The translations under genes and the position numbers were made by a program. Below, piece after piece: positions 16,543 to 24,778 of a stretch of DNA of 64,000 nucleotides (positions are counted from its first letter, which is position 1; each line of letters begins with the position of its first letter). Where the stretch lies: the NCBI GenBank assembly GCA_004138175.2, contig RYFE02000017.1:1-64000 (forward strand). Reading direction: 5' to 3'. Below the pieces are notes generated by a model. The model saw nothing but the letters and a program-made list of their open reading frames with translations. It was not told the DNA's origin and ran no database searches. This stretch comes from Chloroflexales bacterium ZM16-3. GTDB taxonomy: Bacteria; Chloroflexota; Chloroflexia; Chloroflexales; Chloroflexaceae.

Positions 16543-16738
16543 TGCTCGTGGGCGGGCGGCCGAGTTCCGGGCACCCCGCGATGAGTTTCTATCGGTGCGG
16601 TACGATACCCTATCCGCTGTGGGGTGTCAACTTTTCAGCGTTTGCTGGGCGCGGCCCCGATTCGCTGGCGCTGGGCCGCAGGCCCTTCACGCGGATCTTT
16701 GGGGCTACGACACCAACGTAGCGCTATACGAGGTTCTA

Positions 16739-17212
16739 ATGCAGAAACGAATCATTCAGCCAGGCCAGGCCGCCGGGCCTGTTGACGCCGACGGGTGGCT
16801 TGACCTGGAGCCAATCGCGCAGGTTGAGATCACCTCGGAGGACCCCGAGCACCCGATCGAGGCAGCTCTCGGCGCTGCGCCAGAGTCCGGCTGGCGCGCA
16901 TCCACCCCCGGCCCCCAGATCATCCGCCTGATCTTCACGCAGCCCCAGCAGATCCGGCGCATCCGCCTGATCTTTGAGGAGATGTCTGCCCCGCGCACCC
17001 AGGAGTTTGCCCTGCGCTGGTCGCCCGATAACGGACGATCATACCAGGACGTTGTGCGCCAGCAGTATACCTTCAGCCCCTCCGGTGCCACCCGCGAGGT
17101 TGAGGACTACCGGGTGGAGCTTTCTGGCGTGACGCTGCTGGCTCTGCTGATCACCCCGGACATCGGCGGGGGGGCGGCCCGCGCATCGCTGCTGTCGCTT
17201 CGTCTGGCCTGA
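16739..17212 (+). CDS. Hypothetical protein, discoidin-like beta-sandwich (157 aa)
   Basis: A soluble protein whose centre reads like a discoidin/F5-8C-type sandwich: IIRLIFTQPQQIRRIRLIFEE and EFALRWSPDNGRSYQDVVRQQYTFS resemble the strand pattern of galactose-binding folds. It has no signal peptide. The frame stays open back to 16595, but the upstream part looks non-coding, and the ATG at 16739 with a nearby gagg was chosen. A role in sugar or ligand binding is inference only. Confidence 0.65.
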   Translation: MQKRIIQPGQAAGPVDADGWLDLEPIAQVEITSEDPEHPIEAALGAAPESGWRASTPGPQIIRLIFTQPQQIRRIRLIFEEMSAPRTQEFALRWSPDNGRSYQDVVRQQYTFSPSGATREVEDYRVELSGVTLLALLITPDIGGGAARASLLSLRLA

Positions 17213-17362
17213 AGGGGATGGCAGATCTCTGCAATCTCATAGAGGTGACGGATCTCTCACCTAGATCTCACCTGGATGTGCAACTATATGTAAGGTCGCG
17301 CACGTACAATGTGTGTGACGACAGGGACGATGAATGACCAGCCATCACACAGGGGTACAAGG

Positions 17363-17689
17363 ATGCAGAGTATAGCCAGCAGCACCATCCGCCCGGCCCG
17401 CCTGATCCGCCGGGGCTTGGGGTTTCTCTTTCTCGGCGTCGGCATCGCCGGGGCGCTCCTCCCGATCATCCCCGGCTGGCCGGGGCTGTTCGTCGCCATC
17501 CTGCTCCTCGGACGACGCGACCCGGCGCTGCGCAGGCTGCATCTTATCGGCCGGCGCGGGCTGCGCAGGCTGCGCACCGCCCGCGCCCCCCACATGCGCC
17601 GCCTCGGCCGCTGGCTCTCCGGGCAGTATGTTGGCATGCGCCGCTCGATGACGCCGCACCTCATCCGGGCCGAGAAGATGTTCAAGTAG
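17363..17689 (+). CDS. PGPGW-domain membrane protein (108 aa)
   Basis: Contains the signature LLPIIPGWPGLFVAILLL of the PGPGW putative transmembrane family, between two hydrophobic segments (residues 15-32 and about 38-52). An Arg-rich cytoplasmic tail follows (RRLHLIGRRGLRRLR). The ATG at 17363 has aggggt six bases upstream, preferred over in-frame starts at 17309 and 17330. The function of this family is unknown. Confidence 0.8.
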   Translation: MQSIASSTIRPARLIRRGLGFLFLGVGIAGALLPIIPGWPGLFVAILLLGRRDPALRRLHLIGRRGLRRLRTARAPHMRRLGRWLSGQYVGMRRSMTPHLIRAEKMFK

Positions 17690-17696
17690 AGGCGAA

Positions 17697-17724
17697 GTAG
17701 GGGCGCATCGCGATGCGCCCCTAC
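17697..17724. repeat. GTAGGGGCGC palindrome, copy 3
   Basis: A perfect 28-bp palindrome gtaggggcgcatcg plus its complement between two convergent small membrane-protein genes. Its last triplet on the minus strand is the TAG stop of the 17721-17930 gene. Confidence 0.8.
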
Positions 17725-17930
17725 TTGCGCATCTTCCCAATCGCCCTGCCAAAGATCAGCCCGAGGATCAGCAGCAGAGCCGCGCCCCCCAGCACCCCCG
17801 CCAGCAGCTGCGGCCAGCCGAACAGCCCGCTCGTCACCCACCAAGCCAGCAGGGCCGGCACGCCGATCAATGCCAGCCCTACGAGCAGCAGCGGCACCGC
17901 CCCGCGTAGGAATAGGATGAATCGGCGCAT
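17721..17930 (-). CDS. Small membrane protein (69 aa)
   Basis: Two hydrophobic segments (about residues 8-30 and 38-60) joined by SGLFGWPQ, with a basic C-terminus GRAIGKMRK. The open frame extends further upstream, but that part is the translated heptamer array at 17942-17993. The ATG at 17930 with ggagac upstream is preferred. No family is recognised. The stop codon comes from the adjacent palindrome. Confidence 0.65.
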   Translation of the reverse strand: MRRFILFLRGAVPLLLVGLALIGVPALLAWWVTSGLFGWPQLLAGVLGGAALLLILGLIFGRAIGKMRK

Positions 17931-17941
17931 AAGCCTGTCTC

Positions 17942-17993
17942 CAATGCAAAATGCAAAATGCAAATATATATTTGCATTTTGCATTTTGCATTT
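17942..17993. repeat. (AATGCAA)n inverted heptamer arrays
   Basis: Three aatgcaa units, a short tata centre and three complementary units form an AT-rich hairpin in the gap between the lipase end (17998) and the small membrane gene. Confidence 0.85.
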
Positions 17994-17997
17994 GATC

Positions 17998-19755
17998 CTA
18001 TCGCAGCGCCTGGATCTGGGCCAGGATCGCGGCGGCCTGGGCCTGATTCTGGCTGCCGATGACCCGCTCGGCCACGGCGGTCAGCAGATCGGCCATGTCC
18101 GCGCCGGCCCCGGCACCGCCGAGCATAGCGGCGACCCGGTCGAGCGCGTCGTCGTCATCGCCAAGGGCGGCCTGGGCCGTGCCGCGCAGCTCGTCGCTCG
18201 CAGATGACCCGCCAAGCACCGCGCCCACCGGGTCGGCCCCGGCGCCGCCGAGAACGCCGCCCTGGGCGGCCTGCACGCCCGCGCGCAGCTTGCGTAGGGC
18301 GCTGTAGGCCGTGGCCATGGCGTTAAGGCGGATCTCCGGCGGGCTGTCGCTGCTTGAGCAGATCACCTCGTAGTGCAGCTCGCTCTCGCGGGCGGTCTGC
18401 CCAGTCATTGTCGTGATCGGCGTGGGTGCCGGGCGCGACTCGCCCGCCCCGTCGCCGCCGAGTACCTGCACTCCACCCGCGCTCACTAGCATTGCGCCGA
18501 GGGCAAACCCGCCAGTGGAGGTGCCGTCGAGCTGGACCTTGTACGAGCCCGCCGCCGGGCTAGGCACCACCACGATGTTCAGGTGCTTGCCGCTGTGGCC
18601 GTGGTCGCGCGCGCGGATGCGCCGCGAGCGCCGACTGGGAGCTGTATCCTCGACAAAAGCCCCCAGCACGCCGGGCTGCGCCATCGGCGGGCCGGCCGGC
18701 GTCTGCACCTGCATCCGCACCGGCGAGGCCGTCATAATCACCAGCTGCGGCTCCTGGACAGGTGCCGCGCCTAGGGACGGCGAGCTCACGCCAAGCTCAC
18801 CAAACAGCTGGGTTAAAATGGCGGGATGATCCGGCAGCGCGCCGTGGCTCACGTTCACCGGCGGCAGATTCTTCGCCCGTGGGTGGTTGAGCCGGGCGTT
18901 GGCCTGTAGCACAGTGTCGTCGCCATCGCCCGCGACCTGGTCGCTGATCGGCGCGCCGTCCGGGTAGAGCGCCGGGGTCTCGGGCGATGGCGGCGGTGCG
19001 CCCACCACGATCTGGCGGATAGTGCTGAACCCCGTCCCGCTCATCGTGGTGACGGCGGACACTTTGCGCATCAGCGACTCCACATTCACGGGCAGGTTTA
19101 GGATATCGCCCCAGAGGTTGCGCTCAACCAGGGAGTCCTCGTCCTTAGGCGTCGGCACGGCCCCTTGGCTGATCAGGTAGTTATCGATCGGCAGCAGGTC
19201 GCGCACCGCCGGGATCTGGGTGCGCATGGTGCGCAGCGGATCCAGATCGGTCTGGAAGGGGTGGACGTGGCGCAGGTACCAGAGGTAGACGCCAAAGACC
19301 GTCTGCGTCGTCTGGTCGGCGCGGGTCACGCCGCTGCCCCAGCTGTAGTATGCCTGGGCCGAGCCGCGGTGGGGTGTGCCGACGGTGATCAGCCGCTCAA
19401 CATCGCCAGCGTAGCTCTGGCCCTGGATGTAGCTGCGGGCCACCAGGCCGCCCATGCTGTGGCAGATCAGGATAACCTTCGGCTTGCCAGAGCGCTGCTT
19501 GGCCCGGTCGATCCAAGGTTTGAGGTAGGTGAGGGCGCTATCCTTCACCGCCTTGCGCCAGTCGTAGAAGGCCACGAACAGGTCGCTGTCACGCACATAG
19601 CCAGCCTTCTGGAAGCTCTCGACGAACTGCTTACCGTAGCCGACGAAGGGCGGGAAGTCCCAGCCACTCAGGGTGGGGCCACGCCAGTCGAGCAGCACCG
19701 GCAGGTTGAACGAGCCGGTGATCCCCGGTACGAACAGGACGGGTGTCTTGACCAT
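17998..19755 (-). CDS. Lipase/acyltransferase, LCAT/PGAP1-like alpha/beta hydrolase
   Basis: A 585-residue protein. Residues 1-300 are an alpha/beta hydrolase starting with VLFVPGITGS (oxyanion loop). The nucleophile is Ser100 in LICHSMGGLVARSY, and VGTPHRGSAQAYY follows, as in LCAT-type lipases. The later part (residues 330-585) is Ala/Gly-rich with a beta-rich segment and no clear domain. There is no signal peptide, so it is probably cytoplasmic or exported by an unrecognised route. A likely substrate is a phospholipid or acyl glycerol (inference). The gene is monocistronic. Confidence 0.85.
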   Translation of the reverse strand: MVKTPVLFVPGITGSFNLPVLLDWRGPTLSGWDFPPFVGYGKQFVESFQKAGYVRDSDLFVAFYDWRKAVKDSALTYLKPWIDRAKQRSGKPKVILICHSMGGLVARSYIQGQSYAGDVERLITVGTPHRGSAQAYYSWGSGVTRADQTTQTVFGVYLWYLRHVHPFQTDLDPLRTMRTQIPAVRDLLPIDNYLISQGAVPTPKDEDSLVERNLWGDILNLPVNVESLMRKVSAVTTMSGTGFSTIRQIVVGAPPPSPETPALYPDGAPISDQVAGDGDDTVLQANARLNHPRAKNLPPVNVSHGALPDHPAILTQLFGELGVSSPSLGAAPVQEPQLVIMTASPVRMQVQTPAGPPMAQPGVLGAFVEDTAPSRRSRRIRARDHGHSGKHLNIVVVPSPAAGSYKVQLDGTSTGGFALGAMLVSAGGVQVLGGDGAGESRPAPTPITTMTGQTARESELHYEVICSSSDSPPEIRLNAMATAYSALRKLRAGVQAAQGGVLGGAGADPVGAVLGGSSASDELRGTAQAALGDDDDALDRVAAMLGGAGAGADMADLLTAVAERVIGSQNQAQAAAILAQIQALR

Positions 19756-19768
19756 TGTGCCTCCTTAT

Positions 19769-19800
19769 GCTTAGGGGTTGGGGGTTGGAGGTTGGGGATT
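19769..19800. repeat. (GGGGTTG)n heptamer array, G-rich
   Basis: Four to five units of ggggttg/ggaggttg lie just upstream of the lipase start. A complementary array is at 20029-20067. G-runs spaced by two or three bases could form a G-quadruplex. Confidence 0.75.
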
Positions 19801-19851
19801 GGTACGGCGCATAGATCATCATACCCCTCAGTGTCAAGAAAAACGCTGAGC

Positions 19852-19995
19852 GCAATACCGCAAAACTCGCCCGGTGCGGCATCGCCCGGCGGCTGAAGCC
19901 GCGGGCTATGGTCTGCAAAGGCCGCCTGTGCGGCCTCGGCCAGCCCGCGCAGGCGGGTTTCGCAGACCATAGCCCGCCCGTTTACGGGCCGAGCA
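19852..19995. repeat. Structured repeat element, copy A
   Basis: Layout on the + strand: left flank 19852-19903 with a ggcggctgaagccgc hairpin; 13-bp arm ggctatggtctgc at 19904-19916; 45-base core 19917-19961 with two hairpins (ggccgcctgtgcggcc and cccgcgcaggcggg); inverted arm gcagaccatagcc at 19962-19974; right flank with gcccgtttacgggc. Copy B at 22284-22427 is inverted overall, but its core is not. The 327-base gap 19756-20082 holds this element and two heptamer arrays. Confidence 0.85.
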
Positions 19996-20067
19996 CACAA
20001 ACATGTAGCGCCAGGAGTCAGACAGTCACCCCCAACCCTCACCCCCCAACCCCCAACCCCCAACCCC

Positions 20068-20076
20068 TGATATAAT
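20068..20076 (+). promoter_or_regulatory. Extended -10 promoter implying a leaderless transcript
   Basis: TGA-TATAAT is a consensus extended -10 whose last base is six bases before the ATG at 20083. Transcription should begin at or next to the start codon, and no ribosome site is present. The -35 region lies inside a (ccccaac)n array. Confidence 0.55.
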
Positions 20077-20082
20077 GCCCGA

Positions 20083-22248
20083 ATGCCCCGTAGACACACA
20101 TACCTGGCCCTTCTGGCCGCCATCCTGCTCGCGGGCTGCGCTCCGGCAGATCTTTCTGCCCCCGCCGCGCCCGGCCCCCACGGGATCATCGAGCCCTTCC
20201 TGCGGGCATGGCGCGACGCCGGGGGCGACTCGGCGCTGGGCGCGCCCCTCGGCGGGCCGCGCTGGGTAGACGACTACCAGATGCAGTTCTTTCCGTCCGC
20301 CAGCGTCACCGCCGTGGACTCGGCCCGCGCCGTAGTCGAGCAGCTTGACGCTGGCTGGCAGTCCCGCTACCCCGCCGACCTGCTTAATCTGCCGGTCGCG
20401 CCTCTGCGCGCCACCATCGCCCTGGCCGACGGACACGACGCCGTGGCCCAGCCCCTCGCCCCGCTCACCGCCACCCTGCGGCTGGAGGGCTACAGCGGCC
20501 CAGTCGAGCTGCGCCTCTACGACGCCCAACTCCAGCCCGCCGGCTTGGTCGCCCTGGAGGTGGCAGACGGGCGCGGCGCGGCGGTCATCCTTCCCAGGGG
20601 ACGGCTCGGCCCGCAGTGGGCGCTGGCCCTGGTGAATGGCCAGCTGGCCGGTGCGCGCAGCCAGCTCTTTACCCTCGACGCGACCACCGCCATAGAGACC
20701 GGCGACGCTGAGCTTGACGCGCTCTACCCGCGCATCCTCGGCTTCATGCAGCAAGACGTGGTCAGCTATGAGCTGAACGGGCGCACCGTGCGCGGCTACC
20801 GCTCGCCCGACAACCCGCTGCTCTGGCTGCGCGACCATGTCTATCAGGGGCGGGCCTTCCGCTACTTTGAGCCGGATATGACTAGCCTGCTAGATGCCTT
20901 CCGCGACGCCCAGCGCCCCGACGGCAGCTTCCCCGATGTGATCGACTACCCCGAGCGGTTCGTCACAGCCACCCGTAAGGAGGTCGAGTCCGACCTAGAG
21001 TTCCTGTTTGTCCAGGGCGTCTACGAGGCGTGGCAGGCCACCGGCGACGATACCTGGCTGGCGCAGAACATGGGCGCGATGCGCAGGGCGATCGGCTACA
21101 TCACCAGCGACCCGCTGCGCTGGGATGCCAAGCGCGGCCTGGTGCGCCGCCCATACACGATTGACATGTGGGACTTTGCCTACGGCCCAACGACGACCAG
21201 CCCCGACGGCAAGCCCGCCCCGCGCCACTGGATCGCGCCCGACACGATCTGGGGCACCTTCCACGGCGACAATACCGGCCTGGCCCAGGCGCTGCACCTG
21301 ATGGCCGACATGGAGCGCCGGGTCGGCGACCCGGCCCTGGCCGACAGCGACGACCAGCAGGCCGATGGGATCATGGAGCGGCTGAACGAGCTTAGCTGGA
21401 ACGGACGCTTCTTCATCCACTTTGTGCCCGAGGACCCAAGCTTCCAGCCAGTCGGTGTGGACGCGGGCAACCAGGTCAGCCTCTCGAACGCCTACGCGCT
21501 CAACCGGGGCGTGCTAAATAAGCAGCAGGGCGAGCAGATCGTCAAGCGCTACTTCAAACGGCGCGACTTCAGCAAAGCCTTCGCCGAGTGGTACAGCATC
21601 GACCCGCCCTTCCCGGCGGGCAGCTACGGCATGGCGGGAGGCAAAGGCGAGAACCCCGGCGAGTATGTCAACGGCGGGATCATGCCCCTGGTGGGCGGCG
21701 AGCTGGCCCGCGGGGCCTTCCGCTATGGCTCGGAGGCATATGGCTTCGACATCCTGCGCCGCTACGCCAACCTGACCCAGCTCACCGGGGCCAGCTACCT
21801 CTGGTACTACCCCGATGGCCGCCCCGGCATCTCTGGCCCCGACACCATCGGCACCGACGGCTGGGGGGCGGGGGCTATGCTGGCAGCCCTCATCGAGGGT
21901 GCCGCCGGGGTGAGCGACAAAGCCCACGGATTCCGCGACCTCGTCCTCAGCCCGCGCTGGGCCGCCGACCCGGCCTTCACCCAGGTGCGCGCCGTGGCCC
22001 GCTACGCCGCCTCCGACGGGTACATGGCCTACACCTGGCGGCGCGAGGATCGCGCCATCCGGCTCAGCCTGAGCAGCAGCGCCGACAGCGCCTTCATCCG
22101 CGTGATGCTGCCCGCCGACGCGCCCCAGGACGTGCGCGTCACGCTCGACAGCGTCGAGATGCCGCTGTCGATCAGCCAGAGCGTCGAGAGCCGCTACGCG
22201 ACGGTGCCCATCTCCGGCGGCAGCGCCGAGGTTGTGGTGAGCTGGTGA
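20083..22248 (+). CDS. Lipoprotein with (alpha/alpha)6 glycosidase domain
   Basis: A 721-residue exported lipoprotein. The signal peptide ends in the lipobox LLAGC, with Cys19 to be lipidated. Residues 20-210 look beta-rich. Residues 215-620 form a six-hairpin glycosidase-like barrel (LLWLRDHVYQGRAFRYFEPDM, RPDGSFPDV, ESDLEFLFVQGVYEAWQATGD, NAYALNRGVLN). Residues 630-721 are a beta-sandwich. Such folds occur in GH63/GH78/GH116-like enzymes acting on outer glycans; the exact family is not clear. The DNA between the two copies of a structured inverted repeat is exactly this gene. Confidence 0.8.
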   Translation: MPRRHTYLALLAAILLAGCAPADLSAPAAPGPHGIIEPFLRAWRDAGGDSALGAPLGGPRWVDDYQMQFFPSASVTAVDSARAVVEQLDAGWQSRYPADLLNLPVAPLRATIALADGHDAVAQPLAPLTATLRLEGYSGPVELRLYDAQLQPAGLVALEVADGRGAAVILPRGRLGPQWALALVNGQLAGARSQLFTLDATTAIETGDAELDALYPRILGFMQQDVVSYELNGRTVRGYRSPDNPLLWLRDHVYQGRAFRYFEPDMTSLLDAFRDAQRPDGSFPDVIDYPERFVTATRKEVESDLEFLFVQGVYEAWQATGDDTWLAQNMGAMRRAIGYITSDPLRWDAKRGLVRRPYTIDMWDFAYGPTTTSPDGKPAPRHWIAPDTIWGTFHGDNTGLAQALHLMADMERRVGDPALADSDDQQADGIMERLNELSWNGRFFIHFVPEDPSFQPVGVDAGNQVSLSNAYALNRGVLNKQQGEQIVKRYFKRRDFSKAFAEWYSIDPPFPAGSYGMAGGKGENPGEYVNGGIMPLVGGELARGAFRYGSEAYGFDILRRYANLTQLTGASYLWYYPDGRPGISGPDTIGTDGWGAGAMLAALIEGAAGVSDKAHGFRDLVLSPRWAADPAFTQVRAVARYAASDGYMAYTWRREDRAIRLSLSSSADSAFIRVMLPADAPQDVRVTLDSVEMPLSISQSVESRYATVPISGGSAEVVVSW

Positions 22249-22283
22249 GGTCTGGGGCTATCGCCCGAAAGGCAGTACCCGCG

Positions 22284-22427
22284 TGCCCGGCCCGTAAACG
22301 GGCGGGCTAGCGTCTGCGAAGGCCGCCTGCGCGGCCTCGGCCAGCCCGCGTAGGCGGGCTTCGTAGACCATAGCCCGCGGCTTCAGCCGCCGGGCGACGC
22401 CGCACCGGGTGAGTTTTGTGGCATTGC
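22284..22427. repeat. Structured repeat element, copy B (core inverted relative to A)
   Basis: Flanks match the reverse complement of copy A (gcccgtaaacgggc at left; cggcttcagccg and gagttttg at right). Between the arms 22305-22317 and 22363-22375, the 45-base core 22318-22362 reads in the same direction as in copy A. The 249-base gap 22249-22497 holds this element and a promoter. Confidence 0.85.
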
Positions 22428-22458
22428 AGATGATCACTCCAGCCCGCCGTAGGCATCG

Positions 22459-22467
22459 TGCTATACT
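22459..22467 (+). promoter_or_regulatory. Extended -10 promoter for the 22498 operon
   Basis: TGC-TATACT, with aaaggag at 22484-22490 and the ATG at 22498. The predicted start is near 22474. No -35 box is evident. Confidence 0.5.
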
Positions 22468-22497
22468 TGAGCGAACAAGTGGGAAAGGAGAGCCGCG

Positions 22498-23277
22498 ATG
22501 TCCCGCACCGGATTTACGCCAGAGATGAACGGGTTCGCCTTCGTCAACTCGTGGCAGCTCGACAAGGGCGAGAGCGACCATATGCGCCAGACGCTCACCG
22601 GCTCGGCGGGCGAGGCCAGCCACGCGGCGGTCGGCGGGCTGGGCGGGTTTCTGAGCAACAGCATCGCCCCACAGCTGGAGCAGTGGATCGAGGGTGCCTT
22701 GCCCGACTACTATGGCATGTGTGGCGGGATGGCCTTCGCCGCCGCCGACCACTACGCAGCCGGCCAGCCGCTGCCGCGCGGGCGCAGCTACGACGACATC
22801 CCGCAGGACAGCACGCCGCGCGGGCGCGCCCTGCGCGACTACCTCTGGGATCGGCAGATCCACAGCCTCCAGGCGAACGCGGCCCAGCTGCTGCACTGGA
22901 TGATCATGCTCCACCTGCCCCTGCCCTTCGCCGGGCCAGACTGGCTGCTCAACCGGGTTCGCGAGGAGTGGCTGAAGCTGAAGTCCCACATCGACGGGGG
23001 CCAGCCATGGCCGCTCTGTCTGATCGGCAGCTCGATCTCGCCCTTCAATAACCACCAGGTGCTCGCCACCGGCTACGACGACCACGGCGATGGCACGGGG
23101 GTGATCTATGTCTATGACATGAACGCCCCCGGCAAAGAGCAGACGATCGCCATCGATATGCGCGGCGATCTGCTCGCCGCCGTCGAGAGCGTGCCCAACG
23201 CAGAGCGCGGCCCCCTGCGGGCCTTCTTCTGCGAGCGCTACGCGCCCGCCCCGCCGCCTACGCTCCCAGAGATGTAA
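22498..23277 (+). CDS. Papain-like cysteine-protein fold, uncharacterised (259 aa)
   Basis: A cytoplasmic protein with the layout of a papain-like domain: a buried Cys in DYYGMCGGMAFAAADHY (Cys74), a later His in NNHQVLATGYDDHGDG, and an Asp/Asn region IYVYDMNAPGKEQTI. These fit a Cys-His-Asp/Asn triad as in C39-like or amidase folds, but no named family is recognised. A good aaaggag site precedes the ATG. It is the first gene of a run with a PD-(D/E)XK nuclease, a hydrolase and an EamA transporter. The peptidase role is inferred from motif order only. Confidence 0.7.
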   Translation: MSRTGFTPEMNGFAFVNSWQLDKGESDHMRQTLTGSAGEASHAAVGGLGGFLSNSIAPQLEQWIEGALPDYYGMCGGMAFAAADHYAAGQPLPRGRSYDDIPQDSTPRGRALRDYLWDRQIHSLQANAAQLLHWMIMLHLPLPFAGPDWLLNRVREEWLKLKSHIDGGQPWPLCLIGSSISPFNNHQVLATGYDDHGDGTGVIYVYDMNAPGKEQTIAIDMRGDLLAAVESVPNAERGPLRAFFCERYAPAPPPTLPEM

Positions 23278-23307
23278 GGGTTGCGCCCTTACGCTACGCT
23301 ATTAGAG

Positions 23308-23802
23308 ATGAGTTACCCCGTGACCCTGACGAGCAGCGCATATGCGACCCTGATCGCCCGCTACCTCCTCCAGACCTACCAGAGCCGCGGCATCGCGATC
23401 TACCGCGAGGTCTTCGCCGGCAAGTCAATCATCGGCAAGAATCGCCGCATCGACATCCTGGTGGTCTGCGAGGGGGCCAAACAGGCATACGCCGTCGAGT
23501 GTAAGTTCCAGGCCACCCAGGGCACCGCCGACGAGAAGATACCCTATGCCCTAGACGACATCCAGGCCATGCGCATGCCTGGCTGCCTCGTCTACGCCGG
23601 CGAGGGCTGGTCGGAGGGGGTGCTGCACATGCTGCGCGCATCGGCCTTCGCCGCCTACTGCCTGCCCGGCGAAAACCTGCGGCCCTCTGAGGCCACCCGC
23701 GAGCTCGACCACCTGCTGGCCATGAACTTTGGCTGGTGGGACGTGCTCGTGGGCGGCAAGCAGCCCTTTGTGGACGCCACCCCTAATAAGCTCTCCTGGT
23801 GA
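23308..23802 (+). CDS. PD-(D/E)XK nuclease-superfamily protein (164 aa)
   Basis: Contains the core motif Asp in RRIDILVVCEG followed by AVECKFQ, i.e. D-x(n)-ExK on adjacent strands, with GTADEKIPYALDDIQAM downstream. This is a restriction-endonuclease fold, so DNA cleavage is possible, but no methylase or specificity subunit is present. The ATG at 23308 is preferred over the open TTG region before it. It lies 30 bases after the papain-like gene, and 4 bases separate its stop from the next start, so the genes are probably co-transcribed. Confidence 0.75.
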   Translation: MSYPVTLTSSAYATLIARYLLQTYQSRGIAIYREVFAGKSIIGKNRRIDILVVCEGAKQAYAVECKFQATQGTADEKIPYALDDIQAMRMPGCLVYAGEGWSEGVLHMLRASAFAAYCLPGENLRPSEATRELDHLLAMNFGWWDVLVGGKQPFVDATPNKLSW

Positions 23803-23806
23803 TGCG

Positions 23807-24778
23807 ATGACAGTGACGACTCGCACCTCTCCCACGGCGACGTGGGTGCCCGACACGCTCCTGCCCGGCTTTGAGTCGATGACCATGGCCTTCCCCGATG
23901 ACTACGACGGCCCGGTGACGGCCACCCTGGTGCGGCGGCCCGCCCCCGCGCCCGCCGGGCGGGCCGTGCTCTACATCCACGGCTTCATCGACTACTTCTT
24001 CCAGGCCCACATGGCCGACGCCTACAACGCCCACGGCTTCAGCTTCTACGCCCTGGACCTGCGCAAGTCTGGGCGCTCGATGCTGCCCCACCAGCGCCCT
24101 TACTTCTCCCGCGACCTGCGCGAGCACTTCGCCGAGATCGACGCCGCGATCGAGATCATCCGCGCCGCCGAGGGCCACTCGCGGCTGCTGCTGAACGGCC
24201 ACTCGGCCGGCGGGCTGCTGGCGGCGATCTATGCCGTCGAGGGCGCGCGGCGCGGCCAGATCGACGCGATCTTCCTGAACAGCCCCTTCTTCGGCTTCAA
24301 CGTCGACCCGCTCACTCAGGCGATCAGCCCGCTGCTGGCCGCCCTCGGCAAGCCCTTGCCCAACCTCAACGTGGGCGGGCTCTCGCCGCTCTACGGCCAG
24401 AGCATCCACCGCTCCGGGCGCGGCGCGTGGGACTTCGACCTGCGCCTAAAGCCGCTCATGGGGCCACGGCCGCGCCTGGGATGGGTGCGCGCCATCTACC
24501 AGGCCCAGCGCCAGGTGCAGGCCGGCCTGCGCATCCCGCAGCCCACCCTGCTGATACATTCAGCCCGCTCGGGCGGCGGCAAGCAGTGGAACGATAGCTT
24601 CACAAACACCGACTGTGTGCTGGACGTGGCGCATATGCGGCGCTATGGCCCCGGCCTGGGCGACAAAGTGACGCTGATCAGCGTCGAGGGTGCCATGCAC
24701 GACCTGGTGCTCTCGGCGGCCCCGGTGCGCACACGGGTCTTCGACCAGCTCTTCACCTGGACAGAGGGCAATCTATGA
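23807..24778 (+). CDS. Alpha/beta hydrolase, monoglyceride-lipase/S33-like
   Basis: A 323-residue cytoplasmic hydrolase. It has YIHGFIDYFFQ (oxyanion loop, near residue 50) and the nucleophile elbow LNGHSAGGLLAAIY with Ser near residue 129. The likely acid is in the HSARSGGGKQWN region, and the catalytic His is in EGAMHDLVLS. The Ser-aminopeptidase/lysophospholipase family cleaves monoacylglycerols or similar esters. The preceding gene ends 4 bases upstream and the following gene overlaps by 4 bases (ATGA), pointing to one operon. Confidence 0.85.
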   Translation: MTVTTRTSPTATWVPDTLLPGFESMTMAFPDDYDGPVTATLVRRPAPAPAGRAVLYIHGFIDYFFQAHMADAYNAHGFSFYALDLRKSGRSMLPHQRPYFSRDLREHFAEIDAAIEIIRAAEGHSRLLLNGHSAGGLLAAIYAVEGARRGQIDAIFLNSPFFGFNVDPLTQAISPLLAALGKPLPNLNVGGLSPLYGQSIHRSGRGAWDFDLRLKPLMGPRPRLGWVRAIYQAQRQVQAGLRIPQPTLLIHSARSGGGKQWNDSFTNTDCVLDVAHMRRYGPGLGDKVTLISVEGAMHDLVLSAAPVRTRVFDQLFTWTEGNL

